Positions 16,887-24,960 of a stretch of 64,000 nucleotides of DNA are shown one piece after another. The stretch spans positions 1-64,000 of the forward strand of contig JAPPHC010000021.1 in the NCBI GenBank assembly GCA_028821145.1, given 5' to 3'. Under the pieces are notes generated by a model, which was given only the letters and a program-made list of their open reading frames with translations, did no database searches and was not told the DNA's origin. This stretch comes from Gammaproteobacteria bacterium (GTDB lineage Bacteria; Pseudomonadota; Gammaproteobacteria; Steroidobacterales; Foliamicaceae). Position 1 is the first letter of the stretch. Every line of letters begins with the position of its first letter. The translations under genes and the position numbers were made by a program.

Positions 16887-17698
16887 TGGAAATGAACCTG
16901 AGCCCCAAGGAAATCGAAGCCTTTCACGCGGATGGAGTCATCCCCTTGCGCGGCGTAGTTGACGCGCAATGGCGGCGAGTCATTGCCGACGCCATCGAGG
17001 CCGACATCGCGAACCCGGCGCCCTACTTTCACGGCTATGAGCCGGAGGACGGGAAGGGACGCTTTCACGGCAACCTGCGCACCTGGGAATTCCACGACGG
17101 CTTCCGGCGCTTCTGCTTCGAATCGCCCCTTCCGCGCATCGCCGCGCAGATACTCGACTGCCGCAGGGTCAACCTGCTCTACGACCAGCTCTTCGTGAAG
17201 GAACCCGGCACGGCCAATCGCACCCGCTGGCACAACGACCAGCCGTACTGGTCCGTCAAGGGCTACCAGATCCTGTCGTTCTGGGTGGCCCTCGATCCCA
17301 CCACCGCCGAGACCGGCGCGCTCGAGTTCGTGCGCGGCTCCCATCGCTGGGGGCGGTTCTATCAGCCGGAGGTTTTCGGGCGCGCCGACGTCGACGACTA
17401 CGAGAGGAACCCGGACTACGAGACAGTGCCCGATATCGAATCGGCCAGGGACGACTACGACATCGTCAGCTTCGATCTCGAACCCGGGGACGTCTACGCC
17501 TTCCATGCGCTTACGCTTCACGGCGCCGGCGGCAATACCAGCGAACGAGTCCGGCGGCGCGGCTACACGGTCCGGTATACGGGGGACGACGTCATCTATT
17601 CCAGCCACCCCGGCACCAACCGGGCCCTGCGCAACAGCCTGCTCAAGGACGGCGACCGCCTCGACAGCGACCAGTACCCCCTCGTCTGGAAAGACTGA
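16883..17698 (+). CDS. phytanoyl-CoA dioxygenase (PhyH)-family oxygenase
   Basis: A 271-residue Fe(II)/2-oxoglutarate-dependent oxygenase. The metal triad is WHND (His117, Asp119) and a distal His in the FHALTLHGAGGN block (His208 or His213, the latter more likely). Arg residues in RRRGYTVRYTG can bind 2-oxoglutarate. The family hydroxylates diverse small molecules and includes the phosphonate hydroxylase PhnY. The ATG overlaps the upstream stop by four bases, so it belongs to the same operon. The substrate is unknown. Oxidation of the imported compound or of its phosphorylated precursor is plausible. Confidence 0.85.
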   Translation: MMEMNLSPKEIEAFHADGVIPLRGVVDAQWRRVIADAIEADIANPAPYFHGYEPEDGKGRFHGNLRTWEFHDGFRRFCFESPLPRIAAQILDCRRVNLLYDQLFVKEPGTANRTRWHNDQPYWSVKGYQILSFWVALDPTTAETGALEFVRGSHRWGRFYQPEVFGRADVDDYERNPDYETVPDIESARDDYDIVSFDLEPGDVYAFHALTLHGAGGNTSERVRRRGYTVRYTGDDVIYSSHPGTNRALRNSLLKDGDRLDSDQYPLVWKD

Positions 17699-17749
17699 CG
17701 CCAAACACGGCCGAAACGCCCGGCGACTCCCTCCTCCAGCCCGGTCTAA

Positions 17750-17774
17750 AAGTGGACATATAATGTGTCCACTT
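17750..17774. promoter_or_regulatory. toxin-antitoxin operator/promoter
   Basis: A perfect 9-bp inverted repeat AAGTGGACA / TGTCCACTT (17750-17758 and 17766-17774) surrounds TATAATG. TATAAT (17759-17764) is a consensus -10 box, 31 bases before the antitoxin ATG. Antitoxin bound to this palindrome would cover the promoter, the usual autoregulation of such modules. No convincing -35 is visible. Confidence 0.75.
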
Positions 17775-17795
17775 ATTCAATTTAGGGGTTATGTC

Positions 17796-18020
17796 ATGAA
17801 GACCGTGGGCGCGGCGAAGTTCAAGCAACAATGTCTGTCCCTGCTCGATCACCTCGATCCCGAGGGCCTCGTGGTTACCAAGCACGGCAAGCCGGTGGCG
17901 CGGGTTGTGCCCTACGAACGCGGGTTCGCTCCGCTGATCGGAAGCCTCAAGGACAAAATCGTCGTTAATGGTGACCTGCTGAGTACCGGATCCGTTTGGC
18001 AGGCCAATGCTGAATCTTGA
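17796..18020 (+). CDS. antitoxin, Phd/YefM-like
   Basis: A 74-residue protein starting MKTVGAAKFKQQCLSLLDHL, the N-terminal DNA-binding fold of Phd/YefM antitoxins, with VVTKHGKPVARVVPY typical of the family. The C-terminal 25 residues should be the toxin-neutralising tail. The start at 17796 is preceded by AGGGG about 10 bases away. The toxin gene overlaps its 3' end by 14 bases. It probably represses its own operon through the palindrome at 17750-17774. Confidence 0.88.
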   Translation: MKTVGAAKFKQQCLSLLDHLDPEGLVVTKHGKPVARVVPYERGFAPLIGSLKDKIVVNGDLLSTGSVWQANAES

Positions 18021-18366
18021 CACCCACATCCTGATCCACGCGCTCGGCGGTGGACTGCGCCCCCGCGAAAGGGAGTTGCTGGAGCGAAACGAATGGAGTA
18101 TTTCCGCGATCGTGCTCTGGGAACTGGCCAAGCTGGCGCAGCTGGGCCGCATCAGGCTCGAACTCGATGACCGGGAAGTCATTCGAGTGCTTAGCGGAAT
18201 TCACCAGTGGCCGATCAGTCTGGATATCGCGCGAACCTCGACCCGGCTCGATTTCACCGGCGACCCGGCAGACGAGTTAATTGCCGCGACCAGCGTCGTG
18301 CATCAAGTGCCGCTGCTTACACGCGACGGTGCTATCCTGGATTCCCGCCTCGTTCCGCTGGCTTAG
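18007..18366 (+). CDS. PIN-domain toxin (VapC-like ribonuclease)
   Basis: A 119-residue PIN-domain endoribonuclease. Acidic active-site residues are in place: NLDTHILIHAL (Asp5), SAIVLWELAKL (Glu near 39), FTGDPADELIAATS (Asp near 88) and LLTRDGAILDS (Asp near 106). VapC toxins cleave tRNA or rRNA and are neutralised by the partner antitoxin. It overlaps the antitoxin gene by 14 bases. The pair lies between the catabolic island and an unrelated ABC operon, as expected of a mobile module. It is convergent with the ABC permease, whose stop lies 86 bases on. I see no clear terminator in that gap. Confidence 0.9.
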   Translation: MLNLDTHILIHALGGGLRPRERELLERNEWSISAIVLWELAKLAQLGRIRLELDDREVIRVLSGIHQWPISLDIARTSTRLDFTGDPADELIAATSVVHQVPLLTRDGAILDSRLVPLA

Positions 18367-18452
18367 TTGAACCAGGGGGCGAGGAGAGAAGCGGGCAGTC
18401 CCCTTCTCGTCGAGGGCTGGAAGCACTCAACCCCCAGCGCTCGCCTCTTGGG

Positions 18453-19847
18453 TCAAGCGTTGCCGCCCGGCGAAACCCGTTGCAGGGGCAAGGGCTTGTC
18501 GGCGGCTGCCACCGCGTGCCGAAACACAAGGCTTGAGAGGGCCCAGGATGCGAACAGGCCGCCCGCCAGGAGCAGCGGCGCGAACACCTGCAGCCTGGGA
18601 GTCAGCACCGATGCGGTAAACCAGACGGACAGGAGAACGGCAATCACCACGACCGCGGCTATTTGCGCAATGTCCTGCTGTGGTCGGACAAGGTGAGCCG
18701 GACACAGCAGCGCACCGATGCCGACAGCGCCCGCCAGGGGCAAGGTCAGATCCGCGGCGGCCACAGGGTCCAGGGCGTAGAGCAGCGGAAAGGCCAGCGC
18801 CAACTGAATCAGTACCAGGATCGCCGGCAGCAGCGTCACGCAGGCGCCAAGTCTGCCGGTGGAGAGCGGCAGGCCCTTGAGCACGCGAAAATTTGCGTAA
18901 CGCGGCGCCGTTACGGCGAACCCAACTACGACCAGGCACGCAAATATCGATCCGCGCACGACGGGGTCGCTCAAGTCCATGTGCGGATGCGAACCACTCA
19001 GCTCCAACAGGTCCCTTATCCAGATATCGATGGCGAAGAATGCGCCAAGAGCGGCCACGATCGCGATCGGCATCCACAGACAGCCGGCCGTGATTGCGGC
19101 GAATCCCGTAAGGTTTCGCGCCACCGTCAACCGTTTGCGAATTGCCGGCCCGGGCGCCGCCAATCCTGGTCTGGATCGCGACACGCGCGCGGTCAACAAC
19201 GCCCGAGTTCGCGCGAAGCCGACACCCGACAGGACTGCGCCCAGGGCCAGCAGAAACAGCGGATGCTCCGGTTGCCATGCATCCGGGGACCCCAGGAAAT
19301 AGAACGAACCGAGAAACGAACCAAAGATGGCGTATTCCCCGACCAGCCATGCCGTGATAAAGAGAGCCCACATCGCGATCCTTGCCCAGCGTGGCGCGGA
19401 CTCCCCGCCATACTTGCGACCGGAATTCTCGAGCGCGTCCATGCAGAAGCACAAGCCGGCTACAAGGAACGCCCAGGCGACGGCCATCGGCACGGCAATC
19501 CAGCCGACTCCGCCAGCCAAAGAGGCAACCAGCCATGCGATCAGCGTAAGCCCCAGAGCCCAGGCCGTGGGCACACCGACAATCAAGGCGCAATAGGCCC
19601 TCGCAAGCGTGCGTCGATCGATCGGCAAGTGCATCATGACCCGCGTGAGCCCGCGTTGGCATTCGACGAGAAGGACGCATACGAGCACGCCCGCGTAAGG
19701 CATGCCGGAGAACACCAGAACAGCGTCGAATCTGTCAAGGCCGTTCAAGTTGTAATTCAGCAGCGACACGGCCATGTAGAGCGCGCTGCCCAACAGCAGG
19801 AACCTGGATCTGCGCTTCAGAAAATCGCGCGCGATGCGGCTAATCAT
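18453..19847 (-). CDS. ABC transporter permease, integral membrane subunit
   Basis: A 464-residue membrane protein with about ten to twelve hydrophobic segments. It starts MISRIARDFLKRRSRFLLLG at 19847, overlapping the end of the ATPase gene by eight bases. A longer frame to 20027 is rejected because it lies wholly inside the ATPase gene. I recognise no specific family beyond an ABC-2-like exporter permease. The GntR-ATPase-permease order resembles ytrA/ytrB-type operons that respond to cell-envelope stress or peptide antibiotics. Confidence 0.75.
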   Translation of the reverse strand: MISRIARDFLKRRSRFLLLGSALYMAVSLLNYNLNGLDRFDAVLVFSGMPYAGVLVCVLLVECQRGLTRVMMHLPIDRRTLARAYCALIVGVPTAWALGLTLIAWLVASLAGGVGWIAVPMAVAWAFLVAGLCFCMDALENSGRKYGGESAPRWARIAMWALFITAWLVGEYAIFGSFLGSFYFLGSPDAWQPEHPLFLLALGAVLSGVGFARTRALLTARVSRSRPGLAAPGPAIRKRLTVARNLTGFAAITAGCLWMPIAIVAALGAFFAIDIWIRDLLELSGSHPHMDLSDPVVRGSIFACLVVVGFAVTAPRYANFRVLKGLPLSTGRLGACVTLLPAILVLIQLALAFPLLYALDPVAAADLTLPLAGAVGIGALLCPAHLVRPQQDIAQIAAVVVIAVLLSVWFTASVLTPRLQVFAPLLLAGGLFASWALSSLVFRHAVAAADKPLPLQRVSPGGNA

Positions 19848-20715
19848 GTTGCCGGCCTTCCACCAGACCCGTGAAGAGTTCTTCGAGAGTAACGGGCTGC
19901 ACGGATATGCCGGTCGCGCCGCAGCCGTCAAGGGCCTGGCGGTACTGGTCGGCGGAGTCCGTAAGGACGCGCTGCCGGTCGCCGTCGCACTCGACGAGTC
20001 GGGCCCCGCCTGGCGGCTCGCCGCCAAGCGTAAAGCTCACTTGTCGATGGGCCTCCAGCAGTTGGTCGGTGCGCCCTTCCGCAAGCAGCCTGCCTTCGTG
20101 GATGATGCCGATGTGATCCGTGAACCGCTCCAGATCGGCAAGATTGTGCGACGAGATCAGAACGGTATGGTCCTCGTCGCCCATCAGGGCCAGCAGTTCC
20201 GCGAACAGGTCCTTTTTCGAGAGCACGTCGAGACCGATGGCGGGCTCGTCCATGATCAGGACCCTGGGACGCCGTGCAAGCGCGAGGACCAGACCCAGCT
20301 TTGTGGCGCCGCCGAGCGAAAGCGACGCGATCTTGTCGTCCGGATCGATCCGGAAGCGCCTGAGCAGGTGGTCGCAGTAGGCCTGGTCCCAATCCGGATA
20401 GAAAGCGCTAATGAAGCGTATTGCGCGCCGCACATATTTCCAGGAAACGAAACTAGTGTGCGGACTGACGTAGGCTGCCGCGAGCTTGATATCCGTTTCG
20501 TCCTTCCTGTGGTCGTAATCGAGCACCTGGATTTCCCCGGCCTCCGGAAGTCCCAGACCAAAAATCAGGTCCAGCGTGGTGGTCTTCCCCGCGCCGTTCG
20601 GGCCGACCAGGCCGTATATGGCGCCGGCGGGCACGGTGAGGTCCAGGGGCCCCAGTTGAAAGCGCGGAAATATCTTTGTCAGACCTCGGATTTCAATGGC
20701 GTTGGTGCTTTGCAT
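19840..20715 (-). CDS. ABC transporter ATP-binding protein, exporter type
   Basis: A 291-residue nucleotide-binding subunit. The Walker A is GPNGAGKTTT (39-48), the signature is LSLGGATKLG (132-141, a variant of LSGGQ) and the Walker B is VLIMDEPAIGLD (152-163), followed by the switch His in ISSHNLADLE. The variant signature and the roughly 80-residue C-terminal extension fit the BcrA/YtrB-like branch. It sits two bases after the GntR regulator and overlaps the permease gene, so all three are one transcription unit. Substrate unknown. Confidence 0.88.
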   Translation of the reverse strand: MQSTNAIEIRGLTKIFPRFQLGPLDLTVPAGAIYGLVGPNGAGKTTTLDLIFGLGLPEAGEIQVLDYDHRKDETDIKLAAAYVSPHTSFVSWKYVRRAIRFISAFYPDWDQAYCDHLLRRFRIDPDDKIASLSLGGATKLGLVLALARRPRVLIMDEPAIGLDVLSKKDLFAELLALMGDEDHTVLISSHNLADLERFTDHIGIIHEGRLLAEGRTDQLLEAHRQVSFTLGGEPPGGARLVECDGDRQRVLTDSADQYRQALDGCGATGISVQPVTLEELFTGLVEGRQHD

Positions 20716-20717
20716 GA

Positions 20718-21131
20718 CTATTCCTCGGAAGGGGTTTCTTTGGTGATTCGAATTACGAAAGCCTTGGCCTCGGCGGAGCTGAGACCGGCTTCTTTGGCTT
20801 CCTGTATCGCCAGGCGGATCAGTTCCTCGGCGTGCCCGCGCTTCGCGGCGCGGCTGCGCTCGCGGCCGTCGGCGGCGACGAACGTGCCGAGTCCCTGACG
20901 GCGGTAGATGATTCCTTCTCTCTCGAGCTCCTCGTAGGCGCGGCGCACGGTGATGATGCTGACCAGCAGTTGCTCCGCAAGCAGGCGGAAGGATGGCAGC
21001 GGCGTATCGCCAGCCAGACGCCCCTCGCCGATCTCGCGCTTGAAGCCATTGACGATCTGCTGATACAGCGCGCCGGGCGCGGCTGGTGAGATCGGACCGA
21101 TCTGAACGGCGATTTCCCTGCGCTCAGTCAT
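20718..21131 (-). CDS. GntR-family regulator, YtrA-like
   Basis: A 137-residue repressor-type regulator. I place the start at 21131 (MTERREIAVQIGPIS), since a longer frame to 21185 runs through the operator. The GntR winged-helix covers residues 20-85 (LYQQIVNGFKREIGEGRLAG, then ITVRRAYEELEREGIIYRRQ). Only about 50 helical residues follow, which is the short YtrA architecture without a large ligand domain. Such regulators bind a palindrome over their own promoter and are released by envelope-active compounds. The palindrome at 21139-21157 fits this. Confidence 0.88.
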   Translation of the reverse strand: MTERREIAVQIGPISPAAPGALYQQIVNGFKREIGEGRLAGDTPLPSFRLLAEQLLVSIITVRRAYEELEREGIIYRRQGLGTFVAADGRERSRAAKRGHAEELIRLAIQEAKEAGLSSAEAKAFVIRITKETPSEE

Positions 21132-21138
21132 TCTGGTG

Positions 21139-21157
21139 TGTATATATAACATATACA
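21139..21157. promoter_or_regulatory. operator of the GntR-ABC operon
   Basis: Inverted repeat TGTATAT / ATATACA (21139-21145 and 21151-21157) with a five-base spacer, 8 bases upstream of the regulator start. It overlaps TA-rich sequence that would serve as the -10 region. Binding here would shut off the operon. Confidence 0.65.
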
Positions 21158-21227
21158 GTTGAGCGGAGCAATGCGTAGGGCGCATTGGGCTTGCGCTTGC
21201 TTACCGCCTTCGCTGGGCTGTTCTGTT

Positions 21228-21249
21228 GAGGGCGGGACGCCCTCGCTCC
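21228..21249. repeat. GAGGGCG-type short palindrome
   Basis: GAGGGCG and CGCCCTC form a 7-bp stem with a three-base loop, followed by GCTCC. The unit matches the arms of the larger palindrome at 37443-37514, so the two belong to one short repeat family. It lies just beyond the EF-G-like gene stop and may help to end that transcript, though there is no T tract. Confidence 0.6.
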
Positions 21250-21256
21250 CAGGGGG

Positions 21257-23290
21257 CTAGTCGTCGCTGGGTTTGAAGGCTTCTTCGAGGGCCTTCTGGA
21301 TTGGGGGCGGGGCGGTGGCGTAGTGGTCGAATTCCATCGTGTAGGCGCCCTCGCCTCCGGTCATTGACTTGAGCCGGGTCTGGAAATCGCCGAGTTCGCC
21401 GATCGGCGCCTCGGCGGAGATGATCACCTGGTTGCCGGGGATGGAGTTGTTGCCGCTGATGCGGCCGCGGGAGCCGGACAGGTGGCCGGCGATGTCGCCC
21501 ATGTGCTGGCCGGGCGTGGTGACCTCGATCTTCGCGATCGGCTCCAGCACGATGGGCCGGGCCTTGCCGATCGCGTTCAGGAAGGCCTTCTTGCCGGCGG
21601 CGACGAAGGCGACTTCCTTGGAATCGACCGGATGGTGCTTGCCGTCGTACACGGTCACGCGGATGTCCTGCAGCGGGTAGCCGGCCACCGCGCCCTCCAG
21701 CAGCACCTGGCGCACGCCCTTCTCGACCGCCGGCATGAACTGCGACGGGATCACGCCGCCCACCACCTTGTCGACGAACTCGAAGCCGCCGCCGCGCGGC
21801 AGCGGTTCGATGTTGAGGAACACTTCTCCGAACTGGCCCGCGCCGCCGGTCTGCTTCTTGTGGCGGTGATGCCCTTCGGCCTTGCGCGTCACCGTCTCGC
21901 GGTAGGCGATGCGCGGTTGCCGGGTCTCGACCTCGAGGTTGAACTCCTCGCGCATCCGGTCGAGGATCACGCGCAGGTGCAGCTCGCCCATGCCGCGCAG
22001 GACGGTCTCGTTGGCCTGCGAATCGAACTCCAGCAGCAGGCTGGGGTCCTCGGACGTGAGCTTGGCCAGCGCGTCGGACAGCTTCTTCTCGTCGCCGCGC
22101 CGGGTGAGTTCCAGCACGACGCCGTGCATCGGCGCGGGAAGCGGTGCGTCACCGAACTTCAGCCGGTCATGCGCGTGTTCCGCGTGCAGGACGCCGCCGT
22201 AAGAGAGTTCGTTGATCTTCGACAGCGCGGCGATGCCGCCGGGGCCGACCGACGGGACTTCGTGCGACTCGGCGCCCTGAAGCGCGTACAGGTGCGCCGC
22301 CTTGATCGCCTTGCGCTGGTCGTCGAGATAGAGCGAATCGCCCACGTTCACCTGGCCCTGAAAGACGCGGAAGACGCCCATCTTGCCGACGTAGGGATCG
22401 ACGTTGATCTTGAACAGCAGCGCTACCGCGTCCGCGTCCTTGTCCGCCTTCAGCGCGACCGCCTCGCCGTTCAGCGAGCACGCCGGCGGATTGCCCTCGC
22501 GCGGCGACGGCGCCAGCAGGTTCATCGCGTTGAGCAGCTGGTTGATGCCGGACCCGGTGTCGGCGGATACGAAACACACCGGCACCAGGTGGCCGCGGCG
22601 CAGCGCGCGTTCGAACGCGCCGTGCAGCTGCTCCGGGTTCATGTCCTCGCCCTCTTCCAGGTACAGCTCCATCAGGTCGTCGTCCAGCTCCACGACCTGG
22701 TCGACGATGGCGGTGTGCGCCCCGGCGACCGAATCGAAGTCGGTGTCCGCGTCTTCCGGATTGAAATAGCAGTCGGCGACACGCGCGGCGTTGTCGGCGG
22801 GCAGGTTCAGCGGGATGCACTCGCGCCCGAAGCTCTCGCGGATCTGCTCCATCAATCCAGGCAGGTCGGCAGTCTCGCTGTCGATATGGCTGACCACGAT
22901 GAACCGGGCCAGCTTCATCTCTCCGGCCGCGTCCATCGCCCTGCGGGTCATCAGTTCGATGCCGGCGGCGGCGTTGATGACCACCATGGCGGTCTCTGCG
23001 GCGGGCAGCACGCCCAGCGCGCGCCCCGCGAAGTCCGCCGAGCCCGGCGTGTCGATCAGGTTGACGCGGGCACCGTCATGTTCAAAGTGGCAGAGCGCGA
23101 CATCGGCCGAATACTGCAGGCGTTTTTCTTCCGGGCGATAGTCGCACACCGTGGTGCCGCGTTCGATGCTGCCCGCCGTCTTGATCGCACCGGAAGCCTC
23201 CAGCAGCTTCTCGGCCAGCACGGTCTTGCCGGCGCCGGAATGGCCGAGGAAAACGATGTTGCGGATGGAGGCGGTGGATGGATGGGTCAT
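21257..23290 (-). CDS. elongation factor G-like GTPase (FusA2/EF-G-2 type)
   Basis: A 677-residue translational GTPase with the five EF-G domains. The P loop is GHSGAGKT (16-23) and the switch 1 region is ERGTTVCDY. Switch 2 reads DTPGSADF (80-87), where canonical EF-G has DTPGH. The catalytic His is therefore replaced by Ser84. The guanine-specificity motif reads SHID (134-137) instead of NKxD. These changes, and a gene context away from the ribosomal protein genes, place it among EF-G paralogues rather than the housekeeping factor. Members of this group have reported roles in stress or ribosome recycling, but most are uncharacterised. It may bind ribosomes with weak or altered GTP turnover. 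Confidence 0.85.
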   Translation of the reverse strand: MTHPSTASIRNIVFLGHSGAGKTVLAEKLLEASGAIKTAGSIERGTTVCDYRPEEKRLQYSADVALCHFEHDGARVNLIDTPGSADFAGRALGVLPAAETAMVVINAAAGIELMTRRAMDAAGEMKLARFIVVSHIDSETADLPGLMEQIRESFGRECIPLNLPADNAARVADCYFNPEDADTDFDSVAGAHTAIVDQVVELDDDLMELYLEEGEDMNPEQLHGAFERALRRGHLVPVCFVSADTGSGINQLLNAMNLLAPSPREGNPPACSLNGEAVALKADKDADAVALLFKINVDPYVGKMGVFRVFQGQVNVGDSLYLDDQRKAIKAAHLYALQGAESHEVPSVGPGGIAALSKINELSYGGVLHAEHAHDRLKFGDAPLPAPMHGVVLELTRRGDEKKLSDALAKLTSEDPSLLLEFDSQANETVLRGMGELHLRVILDRMREEFNLEVETRQPRIAYRETVTRKAEGHHRHKKQTGGAGQFGEVFLNIEPLPRGGGFEFVDKVVGGVIPSQFMPAVEKGVRQVLLEGAVAGYPLQDIRVTVYDGKHHPVDSKEVAFVAAGKKAFLNAIGKARPIVLEPIAKIEVTTPGQHMGDIAGHLSGSRGRISGNNSIPGNQVIISAEAPIGELGDFQTRLKSMTGGEGAYTMEFDHYATAPPPIQKALEEAFKPSDD

Positions 23291-23331
23291 GCTCGGCAGT
23301 CCTCGGCGTTACTCTTAGGGCGACAGGAGAT

Positions 23332-23955
23332 CTAGGTGGCCCGGGTTTCCGTTTGCGCTTCCCCCGAAGCGTCGGAGCCGCCGGGGGTTTCCATGATCGC
23401 CGGTCCGGGTTCGAGTTTGGGCTGGTTTTCCAGGATCTCCTTGAGATTGGCCAGGCCCTGCTCGTATGCGGGACCCACCATGCCGTCCATCATCAGCCCG
23501 ACATAGCGCGCCACCGGGTTGCCGCCCATGTCCGTCTCCAGGGTCCAGGTCAGGATCGACCCGCCGGCGCCGACGGCATCGATGAGATAGTCGGCGTTGG
23601 CGAGGCCGCCGGTGCCGAAGTCAAGCGCCATGCGCACCCTGGAGTACGGCTCGCTCAGCGTGATCTCCTGCATGCCGTCGCCCACCTGGGGATGATCGCT
23701 GTACCAGGTCATGCGCGATCCGGCGCCGGTGGCGGGTCCTTCGTAAACGTAGAGGGTCGAGGGATCGATCTGCGCCCAGGGCTGCCAGCGGTTGAACTGC
23801 TGGAAGTCGTTGACCATCGTGAACACCGCTTGCGGCGATGCGTCGATTTCCACCGAGCGCTCGACCCGCACGTCGCGCGGAAGCAAAAAGCCGACGACGA
23901 AAAACAACACCAGCAGCGCCACGATGCTGAGCAGTATTCTCTTGATGATGACCAT
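23332..23955 (-). CDS. SRPBCC-family protein, membrane-anchored
   Basis: A 207-residue protein with an N-terminal membrane anchor (residues 5-25, rich in Leu, Val and Phe) followed by a START-like SRPBCC fold (about 30-180). RSVEIDASPQAVFTMVNDF followed by QQFNRWQPW is the classic first helix region of polyketide-cyclase-like proteins. These domains bind hydrophobic ligands, and the ligand is unknown. The C-terminal tail is charged and of low complexity. It stands 41 bases upstream of the EF-G-like gene in the same direction, which does not by itself imply a shared role. Confidence 0.8.
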   Translation of the reverse strand: MVIIKRILLSIVALLVLFFVVGFLLPRDVRVERSVEIDASPQAVFTMVNDFQQFNRWQPWAQIDPSTLYVYEGPATGAGSRMTWYSDHPQVGDGMQEITLSEPYSRVRMALDFGTGGLANADYLIDAVGAGGSILTWTLETDMGGNPVARYVGLMMDGMVGPAYEQGLANLKEILENQPKLEPGPAIMETPGGSDASGEAQTETRAT

Positions 23956-24102
23956 GCCGAACCTCTCTTGCCGGAACCCCCCGCCCGCGCGTCGGACAGG
24001 GTGCGCGAATTTACCACAGCCCCGCCGGTTTGAGGCAATATGCGCTCTCCGGCGTCGTGCCGCGACAACGGTAAGCCTCCCGCAACGAAAAAGGGGAAGT
24101 CC

Positions 24103-24954
24103 ATGTCAAACGCTCCACCGCTGCGCTTGAGCCGCGCATTTGCCGACACGGCCAAGGGCCGCATTCACTACCGCTATCACTTTCCGGGTTCGGCGCAGGG
24201 CACGCTTCTGATGCTGCACGCCTCGCCCACTTCGTCGTGGAGCATGCGCACGCTGGGCGGGGCGCTGGCCGAGACGCTGAACGTCGTTTGTCCGGACACG
24301 CCGGGCAACGGCGACTCGGACGCGCTGCCGATGGAGCAGCCCCGCATCGAGGACTTCGCCACTTCCATGCTGGCGCTGCTCGATACGCTGGGTATCGAGA
24401 GTGCTTCCGCGTACGGCAGCCACACGGGCGCGCACACGGCCATCGAACTGGGAATCGCCGCGCCGGACCGGATCGGCAAGGTCATCCTCGACGGGATCGC
24501 GCTGTTCGAGGGCGAGGAGCGCCAGGACATGCTGAGCAACTACGCGCCGGAGGTGCACCCGGACCTGGAAGGCCGGCACTACCTCTGGGCCTTTCTGTTC
24601 ATGCGCGACCAGAACATCTTCTTTCCCTGGTTCAAGCGCGACAAGGAGCATCTGCGCGGCACGGGCATCGTGGCGCCGGAACAGCTGCACGCGGCGACGG
24701 TGGAGGTGCTCAAGGCGCTCACCACCTACCACAAGGCCTACCGGGCGGCCTTCTCGCACCGGGTCCGCGAGCGTATGCCGCTGCTGACATCCGAGGCGCT
24801 GGCGATCTGCGACGCGCAGGACCCGCTGCTCGAACACACCCGCGAAGCCGCGGCGCTCGCTCCCCGCGCGCGCTTCCTGGAGACGCCGGGCTACGAGGAC
24901 CCGGAGTTCCTGACCCGCAAGGTCGCGGCCATCCGCGAATTCGTGACCGGTTGA
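24103..24954 (+). CDS. alpha/beta hydrolase with His in the nucleophile position
   Basis: A 283-residue alpha/beta-hydrolase-fold protein. The start at 24103 has AAGGGGA six bases upstream. LLMLHASPTSSWSM gives the oxyanion loop and DTPGNGDSD the strand-4 loop. The nucleophile elbow reads GSHTG (105-109), so His107 stands where Ser, Asp or Cys is expected. A subgroup of proteobacterial hydrolase-like proteins has GxHTG at this place. The protein may therefore be catalytically unusual or non-hydrolytic. It is transcribed alone and is convergent with the DUF885 gene across element C. Confidence 0.82.
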   Translation: MSNAPPLRLSRAFADTAKGRIHYRYHFPGSAQGTLLMLHASPTSSWSMRTLGGALAETLNVVCPDTPGNGDSDALPMEQPRIEDFATSMLALLDTLGIESASAYGSHTGAHTAIELGIAAPDRIGKVILDGIALFEGEERQDMLSNYAPEVHPDLEGRHYLWAFLFMRDQNIFFPWFKRDKEHLRGTGIVAPEQLHAATVEVLKALTTYHKAYRAAFSHRVRERMPLLTSEALAICDAQDPLLEHTREAAALAPRARFLETPGYEDPEFLTRKVAAIREFVTG

Positions 24955-24960
24955 CAGTTT

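Noticed and set aside
18367-18452. A possible imperfect palindrome between the toxin and the ABC permease genes
   Set aside because: Only short GGCGAG/CTCGCC matches pair up and the centre does not match the A-F family.
21482-23335. A 617-codon open frame on the plus strand opposite the EF-G-like gene
   Set aside because: It is a mirror frame produced by the GC-rich codon use of the real gene. Its translation is Arg/Gln/Val-rich without any domain, while the minus strand encodes a complete EF-G.
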